Position numbers and translations under genes: made by a program. Source: Cafeteria roenbergensis (lineage: Eukaryota; Sar; Bigyra; Bicosoecida; Cafeteriaceae). From it: 64,000 bases of DNA. The notes beneath the pieces are model-generated. The model was not told the origin of the DNA and searched no databases. It worked only from the letters and a program-made list of their open reading frames with translations. Shown piece by piece: positions 1 to 9,964 of this stretch. The stretch is taken from contig VLTN01000025.1 of NCBI GenBank assembly GCA_008330645.1, positions 1 to 64,000 of the forward strand, given 5' to 3'. Within the stretch, counting starts at the first letter, position 1, and every line of letters begins with the position of its first letter.

Positions 1-648
1 TTTTGCCAAAGGGTCGGTCGTCTCTTCCTCGGTGTTGCGCCTGACCAGGGCGTCCAGCGCTGGTGGGCTGAGACCCGCTTTGACTGGCTGATCATCTCCT
101 TCCGTCAGGAGCAGCTGCAAGCAGTTGCTGCGCGCGCAGGCGCATGCAGTGCAGATGACAGCCAAGCTGTCTCCGGGCATCACGCTCCGTAGCAGAGTGA
201 TGTCGCCGTACAACGACGCCTGCAACATGAACACACACAAAATACACAATGTCCATGGGCGGCGTCTCATGGGCAAGTCTGCAAGGCGGGCAGCGAGGGG
301 ACTCACTACAACGAACTCGTGATCCACCGTCGAGTCAGGTCGGTGTGACAGCTCGGCCGCCCGCGCCCGCAGCCCAGGCGTCGTCCAATTCCGCATGCTG
401 CCGTATTTCGACCGGATGGTGGACTCGGGAACCCCTGTAGCCTCGCATATGGACGGCCAAGAGAAATGTGCTGAACTTTCAACCAACCTTGAGGAGTATT
501 CCCCGACTTCTTGGGGCTTCTTTCTCCCGCACCCAACGTGAGCAATGTGCTTCTTGGTTCTGGGCAAGGACCGTCGCCGATCCGCTGCCTTGGTGGCGAG
601 CATGGGCCCGTCAAAGTCGCGATTTGCATTCCGCAACCATTTGGTGCT
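1..648 (-). CDS. Partial gene, helix-turn-helix-like protein, family not recognised
   Basis: I see two exons on the minus strand. One runs from 603 (ATG) down to 307, 99 codons. The second runs from 219 off the window edge, 73 open codons. They are joined by an 87-nt intron with a GTGAGT donor and TTGCAG acceptor, phase 0 on both sides. The frame is also open upstream to a good acceptor at 649, so the first exon may really be 307-648 with earlier exons farther right. The protein has a basic Cys/Lys stretch, then CEATGVPESTIRSKYG, which reads like the helix-turn-helix of a recombinase or transposase, then a Cys-rich segment. GC content looks lower than in the rest of the window. Beside it lies a retroelement remnant, so a mobile-element origin is possible. 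It could equally be a host DNA-binding protein. No family name is supported. Confidence 0.5.
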
Positions 649-689
649 CTGCAGGCAGCTGGTCCGGGACACCACCGCGAGAGGCACCG

Positions 690-1316
690 TCCACATCGGC
701 GGGGTCTCCGGCGTGGCGCACCACCTGGCGCGCTGCCGGTGCGGCAAGGGCTCCACCATCCGGGCGCACAACGACGTCCGCGACGTCCTGCACGCGGCGG
801 TGCGCTCGGCGGGACTACAGTCGGTGGTGGAGCCCTCCAGCTGGCAGGACGGGCAGGCGCGCTTCGGATCCCAGCCGGGGTCCAGCGAGGCCGCGCGCAA
901 GCGACCGGACCTGCGGGTGCACGTCGACTTCGAGACCACCCGTCTCGTCGACGTGCAGATCACCTCGGCGGTGAGCAAGTCCTACGTGACGCAGGGCCTG
1001 CCAGAGCATGGACGCCTTTCTCGAGCGCCGTGAGAATGACAAGATGAGGGAGTACAAGAAGAGCTCAAGCTACAAAGGACAACTTGAGCTCCATTGTGCC
1101 CTTCGTCGTCACGACCACGGGACGCATGGGACCGGCGGCCTTCGCCTTCCTCAAGAAGGTGGCGGACACGGCCTTCGGTGACCGGCCGAGGGAGCGTGCG
1201 CGCTGGGCCTTCCGCTGGCTGTCGAGGCTGAACGAGGTCATCGCCAAGGGACTGGCGACCCAGCTGATCGGGCAGACGCAGTACCTGCGGCAGCAGGTGG
1301 AGCGTATGCGGTGAGC
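690..1316 (+). pseudogene. Remnant of a non-LTR retrotransposon reverse transcriptase (C-terminal part)
   Basis: Three consecutive reading frames carry the ordered C-terminal pieces of a LINE-type polyprotein. First comes CRCGKGSTIRAHNDVRDVL with a downstream RPDL and a DVQITS strand, as in the usual RPDL...DV.VT stretch. Next, after a frame change near 990-1002, comes MDAFLERRENDKMREYKK. Then, after a second change near 1080, comes IVPFVVTTTGRMGPAAFAFL, ending at a stop at 1312-1314. The polymerase core would lie upstream and is absent. Two frameshifts and the missing core make it a dead fragment. Its 5' boundary is uncertain and may overlap the upstream part of the minus-strand gene. The family is recognised from the conserved order of these motifs in algal and protist LINE polyproteins. 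Confidence 0.65.
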
Positions 1317-1689
1317 AGGGGCGGCTGAGTGGCGACTCGAGGCAGTGTGATGGCAGGGATCTGGGACTTGAGACTTGGGATTGTGGGTTTGGCGCGGTTT
1401 GTGATTCATCGGTGATGGAGTTGCTGGATTGGTGATTGGTGAGTCTGTGAATCGAGTGTGTGGTATGGTGACGCGAGTGTTTGCCCTACATCCCCTACCT
1501 TCCGGCGTAATGATGCAGACTGCCCCTCTTGCCCATCCCTCTGGCGTCTCCAACGGTCCTCGCCTTGCCGAAGTTTGTGCCATCCGTTCAGCGCTCAGAT
1601 AGCACAGGTGCAGGTCAATCGTTCGTTCCGGGCTTCTGTTGCATGCAACCTCGACCAATGGCTTCAGCACAGTTGCGTCCGGGGCCTCG
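1317..1689. other. Intergenic, T/G-rich, no gene seen
   Basis: This stretch follows the retroelement remnant and precedes the 3' end of the next minus-strand gene. It contains a TG-rich run around 1370-1470 with repeated ggtgat/ggtgag words and has lower GC than the genes. It may be the 3' tail of the element. No convincing reading frame was found. Confidence 0.4.
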
Positions 1690-4600
1690 CTAACTCAGCA
1701 GCTCGTCTGGCAGCAGCTCGTCCCAGGCCTCTGGCTGCGCGGCAGACGTCAGCATGAGTGCCGCAGCTGCCCTTGTGGACGGCAGCCAAAGGCCGTGCTC
1801 GCCAGACACAAAGTCGCATGCCCACGAGGAGCGAAGCGGCCTGGGCCCGTGGCCGCGGCAAACGGCAATGCCGACCCTTGCTTCCCCAGCCACGTGCGGT
1901 CGAGCGGGCTCGCCCGCAGACGCCGGTCGAACCCAGCGAGGCAACAGCGACAAGTTGGATGTGAAGCCATCCACAAATGGCGAGCGGAGCTGCGATAACG
2001 ACAGCGTGGCGCCGGCAACGGGCCGCGCAACCCTGGTCGCCGTTCCTGGACACTCCACGTCTGGCTCAGGTCCCTCCCTCCACAGCTCCAGCCGAAGCGA
2101 TGCCCCGTGGAACGAAGCGGCCAGGTCAACACTCTGGGTCGGGTCTTCCCCCCAGCGGCGGGCAGGAAGAATGGCAGGGATTGTCACCGCGCTACGCGCG
2201 CTCGCCGTCCACGTCAGGGAGTCCGGGTTGGAGGCAGGGTTGGCCCACGCGATGCGCGCTGTCCAGCTGAGGCCCAGCGCTGAAACTCGGAGCCAAAAGC
2301 GAACGCTGGCTGCCTTGACTCGCTCAGCCTCAAGTCGCTCCATTTCCGCCCGAGCGCTGCTGAGCGAGCGGGTCTTGGAGCCAACTGTGTCGCCAGCCTG
2401 CTGAAGGCGTTGCGATGCTTGGCTGGCTGCCTCTTGAAGATGGGCCCGTTCAGTGGTCGATAGCTGCCCAGATGGCGGGTTTTGGGAGGCCGGGTTGAGT
2501 TCCGGACAGGGGTGCCTTGCAGCTGTGCCAATGGCCCGAATCGCGGCGACAAGCTGGGCGGCCCGCGCAGATTGGTCCTGCGACGCAAGGGCGAGCGCAA
2601 GCTGTGCTGCGTCGAACTGGGCTCTGGCTGCCCGCAGCGACCAGATAAGGCCTTGTGGCGGGAGAGCGCTCAGTCCGTGCGAGAGCACTTCCGGGCGCAC
2701 CCGAAGCAGGCCCGCGAGGGCCACCCTGAGGCGGCACACATGAACTGGAATGAACGGCTGCTCTCGTGCCACCTGGCTTGCAGTCAGCTCGGACCACGGA
2801 AGGGCTGCAGGACGGATGGCGCCAACATCAATGGCTTGGGCCAGCGTTTGTGGGGCTGCGCGGCTTGGCCGACGCCTTCGGCATCGCACCGGCGAGCTCA
2901 GCCGGGCAACCCCGGCAGCAAGAACGTCGTCCGCCGTGTGAGCCTCTCGGCCGGGGCTGTCTCGCGATGCTTGAGCAGCAGAGCCGGGAGTTGAGGACGT
3001 CGCGGTTGTCGGGAGCGGGAGATGACGAGCAGGTGCTGGCTCCGAGTGAGGGGCCGGCGTTGCTGGGTCCGCGCTGCGCGGTCGAGTGCCTGAGAGGGGC
3101 GGTAACGTTGCTCCCGAATCGTCGGCGCACGAATCACTGATTGTGGCTGCTGGCCCTCCCGCTTGGCGAGGGTTTCCTTCGGGAATCCAAGCGTCCTGGC
3201 TGGGGCTGCGGGACTGTTCATCGGCAGCTTGGGCCACGCGCCAGGACGGTGGCAGTCGCGGCGGGCTCGGCAGTTGGTTTTGCTCTCGTCGTAGCCGCAG
3301 CAGCCGTGCCTTCCTCTCAGCGGCAACGAGAGGAGCCGATGCGGCGAGGGCAGCAGTCTCGTCTGGCCCAATCGACGATGCAATGCCTTGCAGCGCGGAC
3401 GGAAGCGCGGCTGCTGCCTGGCTCGTAGCAGCTGCCTTGTGCACTGAACTCCGCACGGCTCGCCATCGGCGCCGCCCTCGCTGCACACTTGCTCCGCCAA
3501 CTTGCGCGGAGCCTCGCAAGAGCGACTCTGCGGTTTTGAACCCGGGAACGTCGCCCCCAGCGCGATGGCCACGCTCGGCGGATTGGGAATGTCCGAACAA
3601 GGCATCCAGCCCTGCCGCTGCCGCGAAGCCCTCGGCTGCTGCCTGCCGCGCCCGCATCGAGGGGACGCCATCCGGCGAGCTTGCATGGGCCACTGTTGCG
3701 CTGTCGCTCGTCCGCGTTGGCGACGCACCCCTGACTCCGTCGTGCAGGGCAGAGCAGGCTTGGCAAAGCGTGGCCTGGCTGCGAGACACCGCCGCGAGAG
3801 CTGCATGTGCCAGGCGTGGGCCAAGCGCGGCCTCGAGCGACGCAGGCGGCAGGCGCCACAAGAGTTCCTCCGCCAGCGCTTGCATGCTTGAACTCGTCGC
3901 TGTTGCCCACCGGTGCGGCAACCCGCCTGCCGACGATGCGGGTTCCCTGAGCCTGCACATTGAGCATGTGACGAGCTGCGGAGTTATGGTCCCGTGGGCC
4001 AGGTCTCGCGAAGCCTCTGCTGGCCTGTCGCGTTCAGACGAAACATGCCCAACGTCCAGCGGAAGGCCGCTGCCTGCTGAACCCGCCTCCTGCGACAGAT
4101 GCACGGCTTCCCCTTCAGGCTCGACATGAAACTCGCGCCAGGCGCGTGACAGGCACTGCTCCACAGCAGAGCGCCCAGGCTTTGGCCGCGCTGCAGCCGC
4201 GTCTGCTTCTGCCGCCGCCTCCAGCGCCGCTGCGACCTGGGTGCGCGCCGACACGTGGTGGCGAAGGAGAGCATCCAACCGCACCAGGAGCTTGCAAGTT
4301 GCAAACTCGCCCGACTCGCGAACTAGCGCTGCCGCGTCGACAGCCAGGGTGCCAACGACCGGAGCGCTCTCCGCCCTGCCGTCGGCTGCACCGAGGCTTG
4401 CGCTCAGGCGCTCCTTTGCGCCTGCACCTGGAGCAGCAGGTGTGCGGCTGGCAGCGAGATGCGCATGGGGACTCGGCTGCGGCCCCGGCACGCTTTGCGC
4501 CGACCTTGGTTGATGGTTTGGGAAGCTTGGGCTTGAGCGGCTCGGGGCCCCTGCCGCCTGTGTCAACAAGCCGAACTCGTCAGCGACCGTGCCCGGGACC

Positions 4601-6433
4601 ACCACGTTCGTGGAGCCTCGGCTCCCACCCGAGGCGGAGCACGCGGCCTGCCCCGGCCGCGCAGACGAGTAGCAAGCGGGGAGACCCTTGCCAAATCGGG
4701 CCGGCGCCTGGCCAAGCATGGGCTCCTCGCTACGTCCGGACAACAGTCTCTGGCGCTGCGGCAATGCCATGACGCGAGAATCGTCCCCTGTGATGGTGTT
4801 GTTAACCCCAGCTTGTGCGGTGTCACCGGCCCATTCATTCCTGCGGTCATCAGCGGCTTCCCAGAGCGGTTGGATGAGCTGTGCCAGCCGCTCGAGTGGC
4901 GGCGGCGGCAGGGTCAGCGGGACCCCGCCCTTGCTCATCCTTGGCGCAAGCGCTGAAGCAGCCTGCAACATGCGGACGTGGCGAACGGCCACGCACCACC
5001 ACCGCGGCTGCACAACCGGCTGACTTGCGTGGGGCGGCGGCTCCAGACCAGAGAAGCCATGCACGAAGTCGACCTCGAGAGCTGCGATCACAGTGCCCGT
5101 GGCCCTGGAAAGGTGGTCTGCAATGCTTCCACACTGCGCCACCAGGTCCTCTGCCGCTGCGTCTGCGGCGGTCAGACGAGGGCGAGGGCGTCGCCAGCAC
5201 GGGGCGAAGAGGTCAGGAGGTGACAACAATTAGCGGATCCCGACAGAGCAGAATCAGAAGAGGCGCTTGCGACACCCACGGTGGCGCGGCTGGTGAGCAA
5301 CGCATGGCCAAGTCTCCCCCCACCTCGTCGACATGCAAACGCTGACCGCGCAAGAGCTCACCTGACATGGGACTCAAGACGATGGCCTCTCCTGCCGCAC
5401 TCAGTTGCGTGTGCCTGTGACGCGCGCGGTGAGCGAGCCACGGGCGAAGGCCGCGCGACCCTCTCGCGCCTCGATCTGCAGCTGGAGTCGAGCCGTGGCC
5501 CCACGGCCTCTCCTCGGCCGGGTCGGACTCGTCCAAGCACATCACATCGCGGCCACGCCACTCGTCCGCATCCGCCTCAGGGACGGCTTGATGCTGCGAC
5601 TCAAGCCGTGCAGCCAGCGCGCTGTCAGCCTTGCTCATTCTGCCCCAGTCTGGCGGAGGCATGACCTGAATACCGCACTGTGGCATGGGGTCGCCTGCTT
5701 GGCCGCGAGCGGCCCATGCCTGTCCACTGCGGGCCCCAGAGGGCTCGACTGAGCTCTGGGCCGTGGCCGAGTGACCACGGGCGACGCGCGCCTCCCCAGG
5801 ACTCGCGCGGCTGATTGCCCACGCTCGTGGCAGGGCACCTTTGCTTCCCGGCATCGCCCACGACACGCGTGCGCCAAACGGCGACCCCTTGCGGGCTGGC
5901 AGCACTACAGACTGCACAACCCTCAGCGGCGCGCTGGCAGCCTCCTCCAATGGGCCACGGGGCCGGCCTCTGGTCTGCGCATGCCGCGGCAGGGGTGGGC
6001 GGCTGAGGGCCCCGTGCAGAGCAGGCCCGAACACGGGCGTTTGGCGTGTTCCAAGGCCGGCTACTGCAATCGGCATGGAGTCTGTCGCCACGGGAGCCAC
6101 CTCAAAGCGGGGCGACTTGCACACAGCCACCATGCCTGACGCATGCTGCGGAGGCATGGATGTCTCCTTGCCGCCACCCCGCTCTCGCCGAAACGCCTGC
6201 TGCAACAGACTTGCCCGGAGCGCAGCCAGCCGAATGGCCGCGTCCAGGCGATCCTGGCCAGTCTCCGCGCCGCTGCGACGAATTGGGAGGCGGGGCACAA
6301 TGCGTGGCACGCAAGTCACAAGGTCAGCGAGTCAGCCGCCGGACACTCACGCAGCGGAAACGGGCAGCCTCTGTAGGGAGCCTGTTGCTCTTGCTGCGCC
6401 GGTGGCGTGCTGCCCCGGCCATGCCAGCACCAT
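1690..6433 (-). CDS. Large uncharacterised protein, three exons, possible C2-like C-terminus
   Basis: Proposed exons are complement(6351..6433), (5362..6272) and (1690..5162), giving about 1,488 residues. Introns of 78 and 199 nt have GTGAGT and GTGAGC donors and CGCAG acceptors, and the phases agree (2 then 1). The start at 6433 is the in-frame ATG nearest the first donor and is the least certain point. Most of the protein is low-complexity Ala/Pro/Ser/Arg sequence. Ordered parts are a segment near the start of exon 3 (VIAALEVDFVHGFSG), a Leu-rich region two thirds along, a short coiled coil (ARAEMERLEAERVKAASVRF), and a C-terminal beta-rich region ending with LRLELWREGPEPD and LSLSQL, which resembles the last strands of a C2 domain. 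The role is unknown; a C2/coiled-coil layout would fit a ciliary or membrane scaffold, but that is speculation. Confidence 0.55.
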
Positions 6434-7040
6434 TGCGCCGCTCGAGCCAGCTGGTCTGTCGCGTTTGCACTCGCCCTCCCCACCGCCCCCCTCCCTCGCT
6501 CCCTATACCACCCCTGCTCCCGCAGCCATCCACGCGGCCAGCTGGGCCCGCCTCGCTGACGTTCGTGTGTGCGGAACAGCTCCGTGGGGGCAGCTCACGC
6601 TTCGACGCCAAGCTGCGATGACGAGCCTTGGCCCGCCACAGTCGCGAGCCAGGTCGTTGGGCAGCGCGCGTCCTGAGAAACCAAGCACGTAAGAGGAAAG
6701 TTTGCCCCGCACCTCCTCAGCACCAGCGAGCCCAGGACGGATTGCTCGGGCAAGGGCGCCAGAAATTCGTGCACGGTTGCTCCCCCGCAGCAGAGCGTCG
6801 ACTCAAGTCCCCATTGCATCCCCGGGGTCGTGGTGCCTGGGCGCCAGAATCGCTGCCGCTTTGGTGGCAACTCCCCCCGCTTTCGGCCTCGCGACTGTGT
6901 GCGCCCGCGCAAGCACACGCGCCGTCAACGCGGTTCAGCGGCGGCTCGGCTCTGCTCGAAGCTCGGAACGTCCTCGGGCCACCAGTTTGTGCGCTCAAGG
7001 GGGCGCGGCCTCGCGAGGCAGCACCACGCACGCTCACTGC
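6434..7040. other. Intergenic between two minus-strand genes
   Basis: This holds the 3' flank of the lipocalin gene and the 5' flank of the large uncharacterised gene. Several open frames cross it on both strands, as expected in DNA this GC-rich, but none shows a recognisable domain or splice-consistent extension. Promoter elements could not be picked out. Confidence 0.4.
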
Positions 7041-7929
7041 TCAACGAATCACCGGAGATGGCGCGCCGAAGACTACAGCGGATCCGCGAAGGGACTTGGT
7101 GCTCCAGCATCCCGCCTGGCGCGTGTGGGTCACGCCGAGCCCCTGCGAGTTGAGGCCCATGGCCTCGGCCTTTTCAAGAAGCCTTGCAAGAAGGTCAGGG
7201 CTCATGGTGGGCTTGCGAGCAAGGACGTGAATGCAGTAGTTGGTGAGCCAGCTGATGTCAAGCGGGTCGCCGTAGTCGTACTCGACAGCGTATGTGTCCT
7301 CGCCCTCGGTGCCGCTCATGATGACAGTGTAGTTGACCCCAGGGATCCCAGCGAAGAACGACTGCGAAGGTTCCATTGCCGGGTTGGGACGAGGGACGAG
7401 TCTGGGGCGGGGAAAGCCACGCTCGCGCCACGGCCCAAGGGTCCCAACCTTACGTCAGCGTTTGGCTTCGGCCAGGACACGTCACAGCGCGCAAGTCCCG
7501 CAGGACGCGCCTCCTGCTCGCCCGCGCGCGCGTCGCCCCACTTTGCTCGACACGCACCTCTTGCCACTGGCCCGGCGCAGTGGCGTTTTGCAACGTCCCC
7601 GTGAAGTTGAGCAGTTCCCCGGCAGGTGTGTCCTTGCGGCACAAGTTGTCGACCAGCAAGTTGCTCGCGGGCCCTCCCGCGTCCGCGCGCACGTTGAGCT
7701 GCGTGCAAACGCAGTCCTTCTCAAAGAAGGCGCCCCCGGCGGTTTGAATCTTTGCAATCTCGTACCAGACACCGCGATACTGCGACTGGTTGAACCCCGC
7801 TGCGGGCGGTGGGTGCGAGCACCCATCGGCCGACGCGCCAGGCAGCACTTGCGAACTTGCGAGGGCGAGCACGACCAGTGCCAGCACGCCTGAGCCAACC
7901 GGAAGCGTCGCTGCACCGAGCGCGTGCAT
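7041..7929 (-). CDS. Secreted lipocalin, apolipoprotein D/Blc type
   Basis: Two exons, complement(7558..7929) and (7041..7361), are joined by a 196-nt phase-0 intron (GTGCGT donor, TCGCAG acceptor), giving 230 residues. The N-terminus is a hydrophobic signal peptide (about residues 12-33). The lipocalin signature GVWYEI is at 53-58. Exon 2 supplies the rest of the barrel and the C-terminal helix: YTVIMSG, then TYAVEYDYGDP, then CIHVLARKPTMSPDLLARLL, matching the family pattern of Y-v-i ... ILsR.P.l. Cys pairs around residue 37, in EKDCVC, NLCRK and NYCIHV could form the usual disulfides. The likely role is binding small hydrophobic ligands or oxidised lipids outside the cell or in the secretory pathway. 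The ligand cannot be predicted. It diverges from the J-domain gene. Confidence 0.85.
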
Positions 7930-8476
7930 CGCGTCGCCTCTGCTCGCGGAGGACTGAGAAGCCCTCTCGTAGGCGGAGTGCGGACACGTCACAGCTTGGT
8001 CAACACCGGCAGAGCCGGCACTGACGCCCCCCTTGCCGCCGCTCTGTGCGCTAGGCGGCGGCCTGGACAGCGCAGCGATTGGCGCTCGTTGGCGGCCCGT
8101 CCCGCCGAGCTCACACGCGTGTCGACCGACAAAAAGGACGAAGAAGCAAACAACAACAACAACCACAACGCGCTGCGGCCTGGGCAGGCTTTGGTGCGTC
8201 GTCCAAGGGATCTCAGGTTTGGCAACACGCGCGCCACGGGGAGGGCTCTCCACCCCCGGACACGCCGGACTGTCGACGCAGCGATCGAAGAAAAAAACAA
8301 AGGCGATTGTCAGAATCATGCGGTCGCCGGGCCTGGCGAGTTTTGCGGCACACCATTGCCCGCGCGACTGCTGCTCTGCCACACCGCGACGACAAAACGC
8401 AAGGCGTGCAAAGCGCCTCCACCGCCGCAACTCTGGGCGCGGACGAGACCGGGGAGAGGACCCGCGCCCTGCCACC
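7930..8476. other. Divergent promoter region with AAC-rich tract
   Basis: This separates the ATG codons of the minus-strand lipocalin and the plus-strand J-domain protein. It contains a short (AAC)n tract at about 8147-8170 and an A-rich run near 8290-8300, both unusual in this GC-rich DNA and possible promoter elements. No TATA-like element could be assigned. Confidence 0.4.
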
Positions 8477-9529
8477 ATGGCGAGTGGCATCAGCCGGAGG
8501 CAAGACCCGTACGCAGTGCTTGGAGTGCCCCGTACCGCGAGTGCGGGGGACATCAAGGCGGCTTTCCGCAAGCTGGGTGAGTGATCTGCTGCAGCTCGCA
8601 GCGCCCGCGGCAAGCGCGGCGGGTTCACGGGGCGCGCAGCGCTAGTGTACGAGTGCGCGTCACACGGCGATTCCTTGGCAGCCCGACCCGGAGCGGAGTC
8701 GACGACTCCGTCGACCCCGATGATTTCCTGAAGTCGCTTGCTGTTGCCCGCAGCAAAGCTCCACCATCCCGACCTGAACCGCGGGGAGGACGCTGTGAGT
8801 TATGGGCGCGCGGCTGCGTTGCTGTCTGGCGCCGGCAGGAGTGCGCGCACTCGAGCCGCTCGCGGCGCCTGCCCTCAAGGCGTCGCCCTGCAACCTCGTC
8901 GAGCATTCGCGCCGCAGTCCGCAGCAGAAGCCAGGTTCAAGGAAGCTGTGGAAGCGTACGAGCTCCTCGGGGACGCGGCACGAAGGAGGGACTTTGACGC
9001 GGAGTCGCGAGGGTTCGGGGGAGACTACGGCGGGGTGGACGATGCCACTGCCAGGGAGTGGGCAAGGGCTGCGGCTGACCAGACGCGCTGGGAGAGGGCA
9101 GCGGGAGGCGCCTGGGGCCCCCGGTACACCCACTCCGCCCGTGCAGGGAACGAAGAGTGGCGCTCGTTCGACTTTGAGGAGTGGAACCGAATGCACTACG
9201 GGCCGAGCTCGGCGCAGGCTGGGCAGGCGGCGAGGGAGGCTGCGCAGCGGCACACGCGACAGGCGAGGAGGGCGCGGGCAGCGCCGCGCGGTGCAGGTGC
9301 GGCAGAGGCCCCTGGCGCCAGCTCCCGCTTCGGGCAGGCGGCGGCGCAACCCTTTGCCGACAGAGCCGGCACCGAGACGGACTTTCACTGGCGGCGACTC
9401 CACCGGATGCGCAGGGCTCGCCAGCTCTCGCGCTGGGCTGTCCCGGCGCAGGTCGCGGCGTTTGCATGCGTTGGGGTTGCGGTGTGGGCCGGCGCCTCCG
9501 GGCTGTTCGACCCGCCCTCGCACCAGTGA
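8477..9529 (+). CDS. J-domain (DnaJ/Hsp40) co-chaperone with C-terminal membrane anchor
   Basis: Three exons, 8477-8576, 8754-8794 and 8918-9529, give 250 residues. Introns of 177 and 123 nt are GTGAGT...CCGCAG, and the phases fit. The ATG sits in gccaccATGG, a perfect Kozak context. The J domain is N-terminal: DPYAVLGVPRTASAGDIKAAF, FRKLAKLHHPDLN (HPD at 38-40) and ARFKEAVEAYELLGD. The 41-nt middle exon encodes the HPD loop. There is no G/F region or zinc finger. An Arg/Ala-rich linker follows, and a hydrophobic segment near the C-terminus (about 220-243) probably anchors it in a membrane. HPD would stimulate an Hsp70 ATPase at that membrane; the compartment is not shown. The second intron is 3n and stop-free, so retention would keep the frame. 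Confidence 0.9.
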
Positions 9530-9964
9530 TGCGCAGCCGGCAACTCCGCGCAACAGCGGGGCGTTGCAAGGATCCGCAGGGGCTCTGCACACTGTCCGCG
9601 GGGCTGCAAAAGCGGGAGACCAGGCAGGCGGGGGGCGGCGCCCTCCCGCTGGCTTGGGAGCGTGAACGCGGGGACAGCGCATGGCTGCGCAGGCGCGAGG
9701 GAAGTCTGGCGGAAGCGAGAAGGTTGGTTGTGGGTGTGGGTGAATATGTGAGTGAGTGTGTGTTTGTGTGTGATGGCGGCGCGGAAGGGACAGGGAGGGG
9801 CGGGCTTGGTCGCGCGCACAGCGCCTGCTCCAGCTCCAGCTCCAGTTGGTGTTGTGAACGATTGACTGTGCTCGCACATGTCGGTGTCGACTGGAAAACC
9901 CGCGCTGGCCAGGAGCCGGATCCCGCCAGTTGCACCACCACCCAGCGCCTGCCGAGCGCAGCCG
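9530..9964. other. Convergent intergenic region with TGAG/TGTG and CTCCAG repeats
   Basis: This lies between the 3' ends of the J-domain gene and the minus-strand membrane-protein gene. It holds a simple-sequence run of tgtgggtgtg/gtgagtgagtgtgtg type at about 9727-9770 and a (ctccag)n run at 9829-9846. No gene is supported. Confidence 0.45.

Noticed and set aside
1-1316. Integrated virus or virophage at the left edge
   Set aside because: No capsid, packaging ATPase or viral polymerase motif is present; the recognisable part is a retrotransposon tail, and the adjoining gene has introns.
5163-5229. Start of the large minus-strand protein at 5229
   Set aside because: The codon there is TTG and lies inside a phase-consistent intron that joins exon 5362-6272 to 5162.
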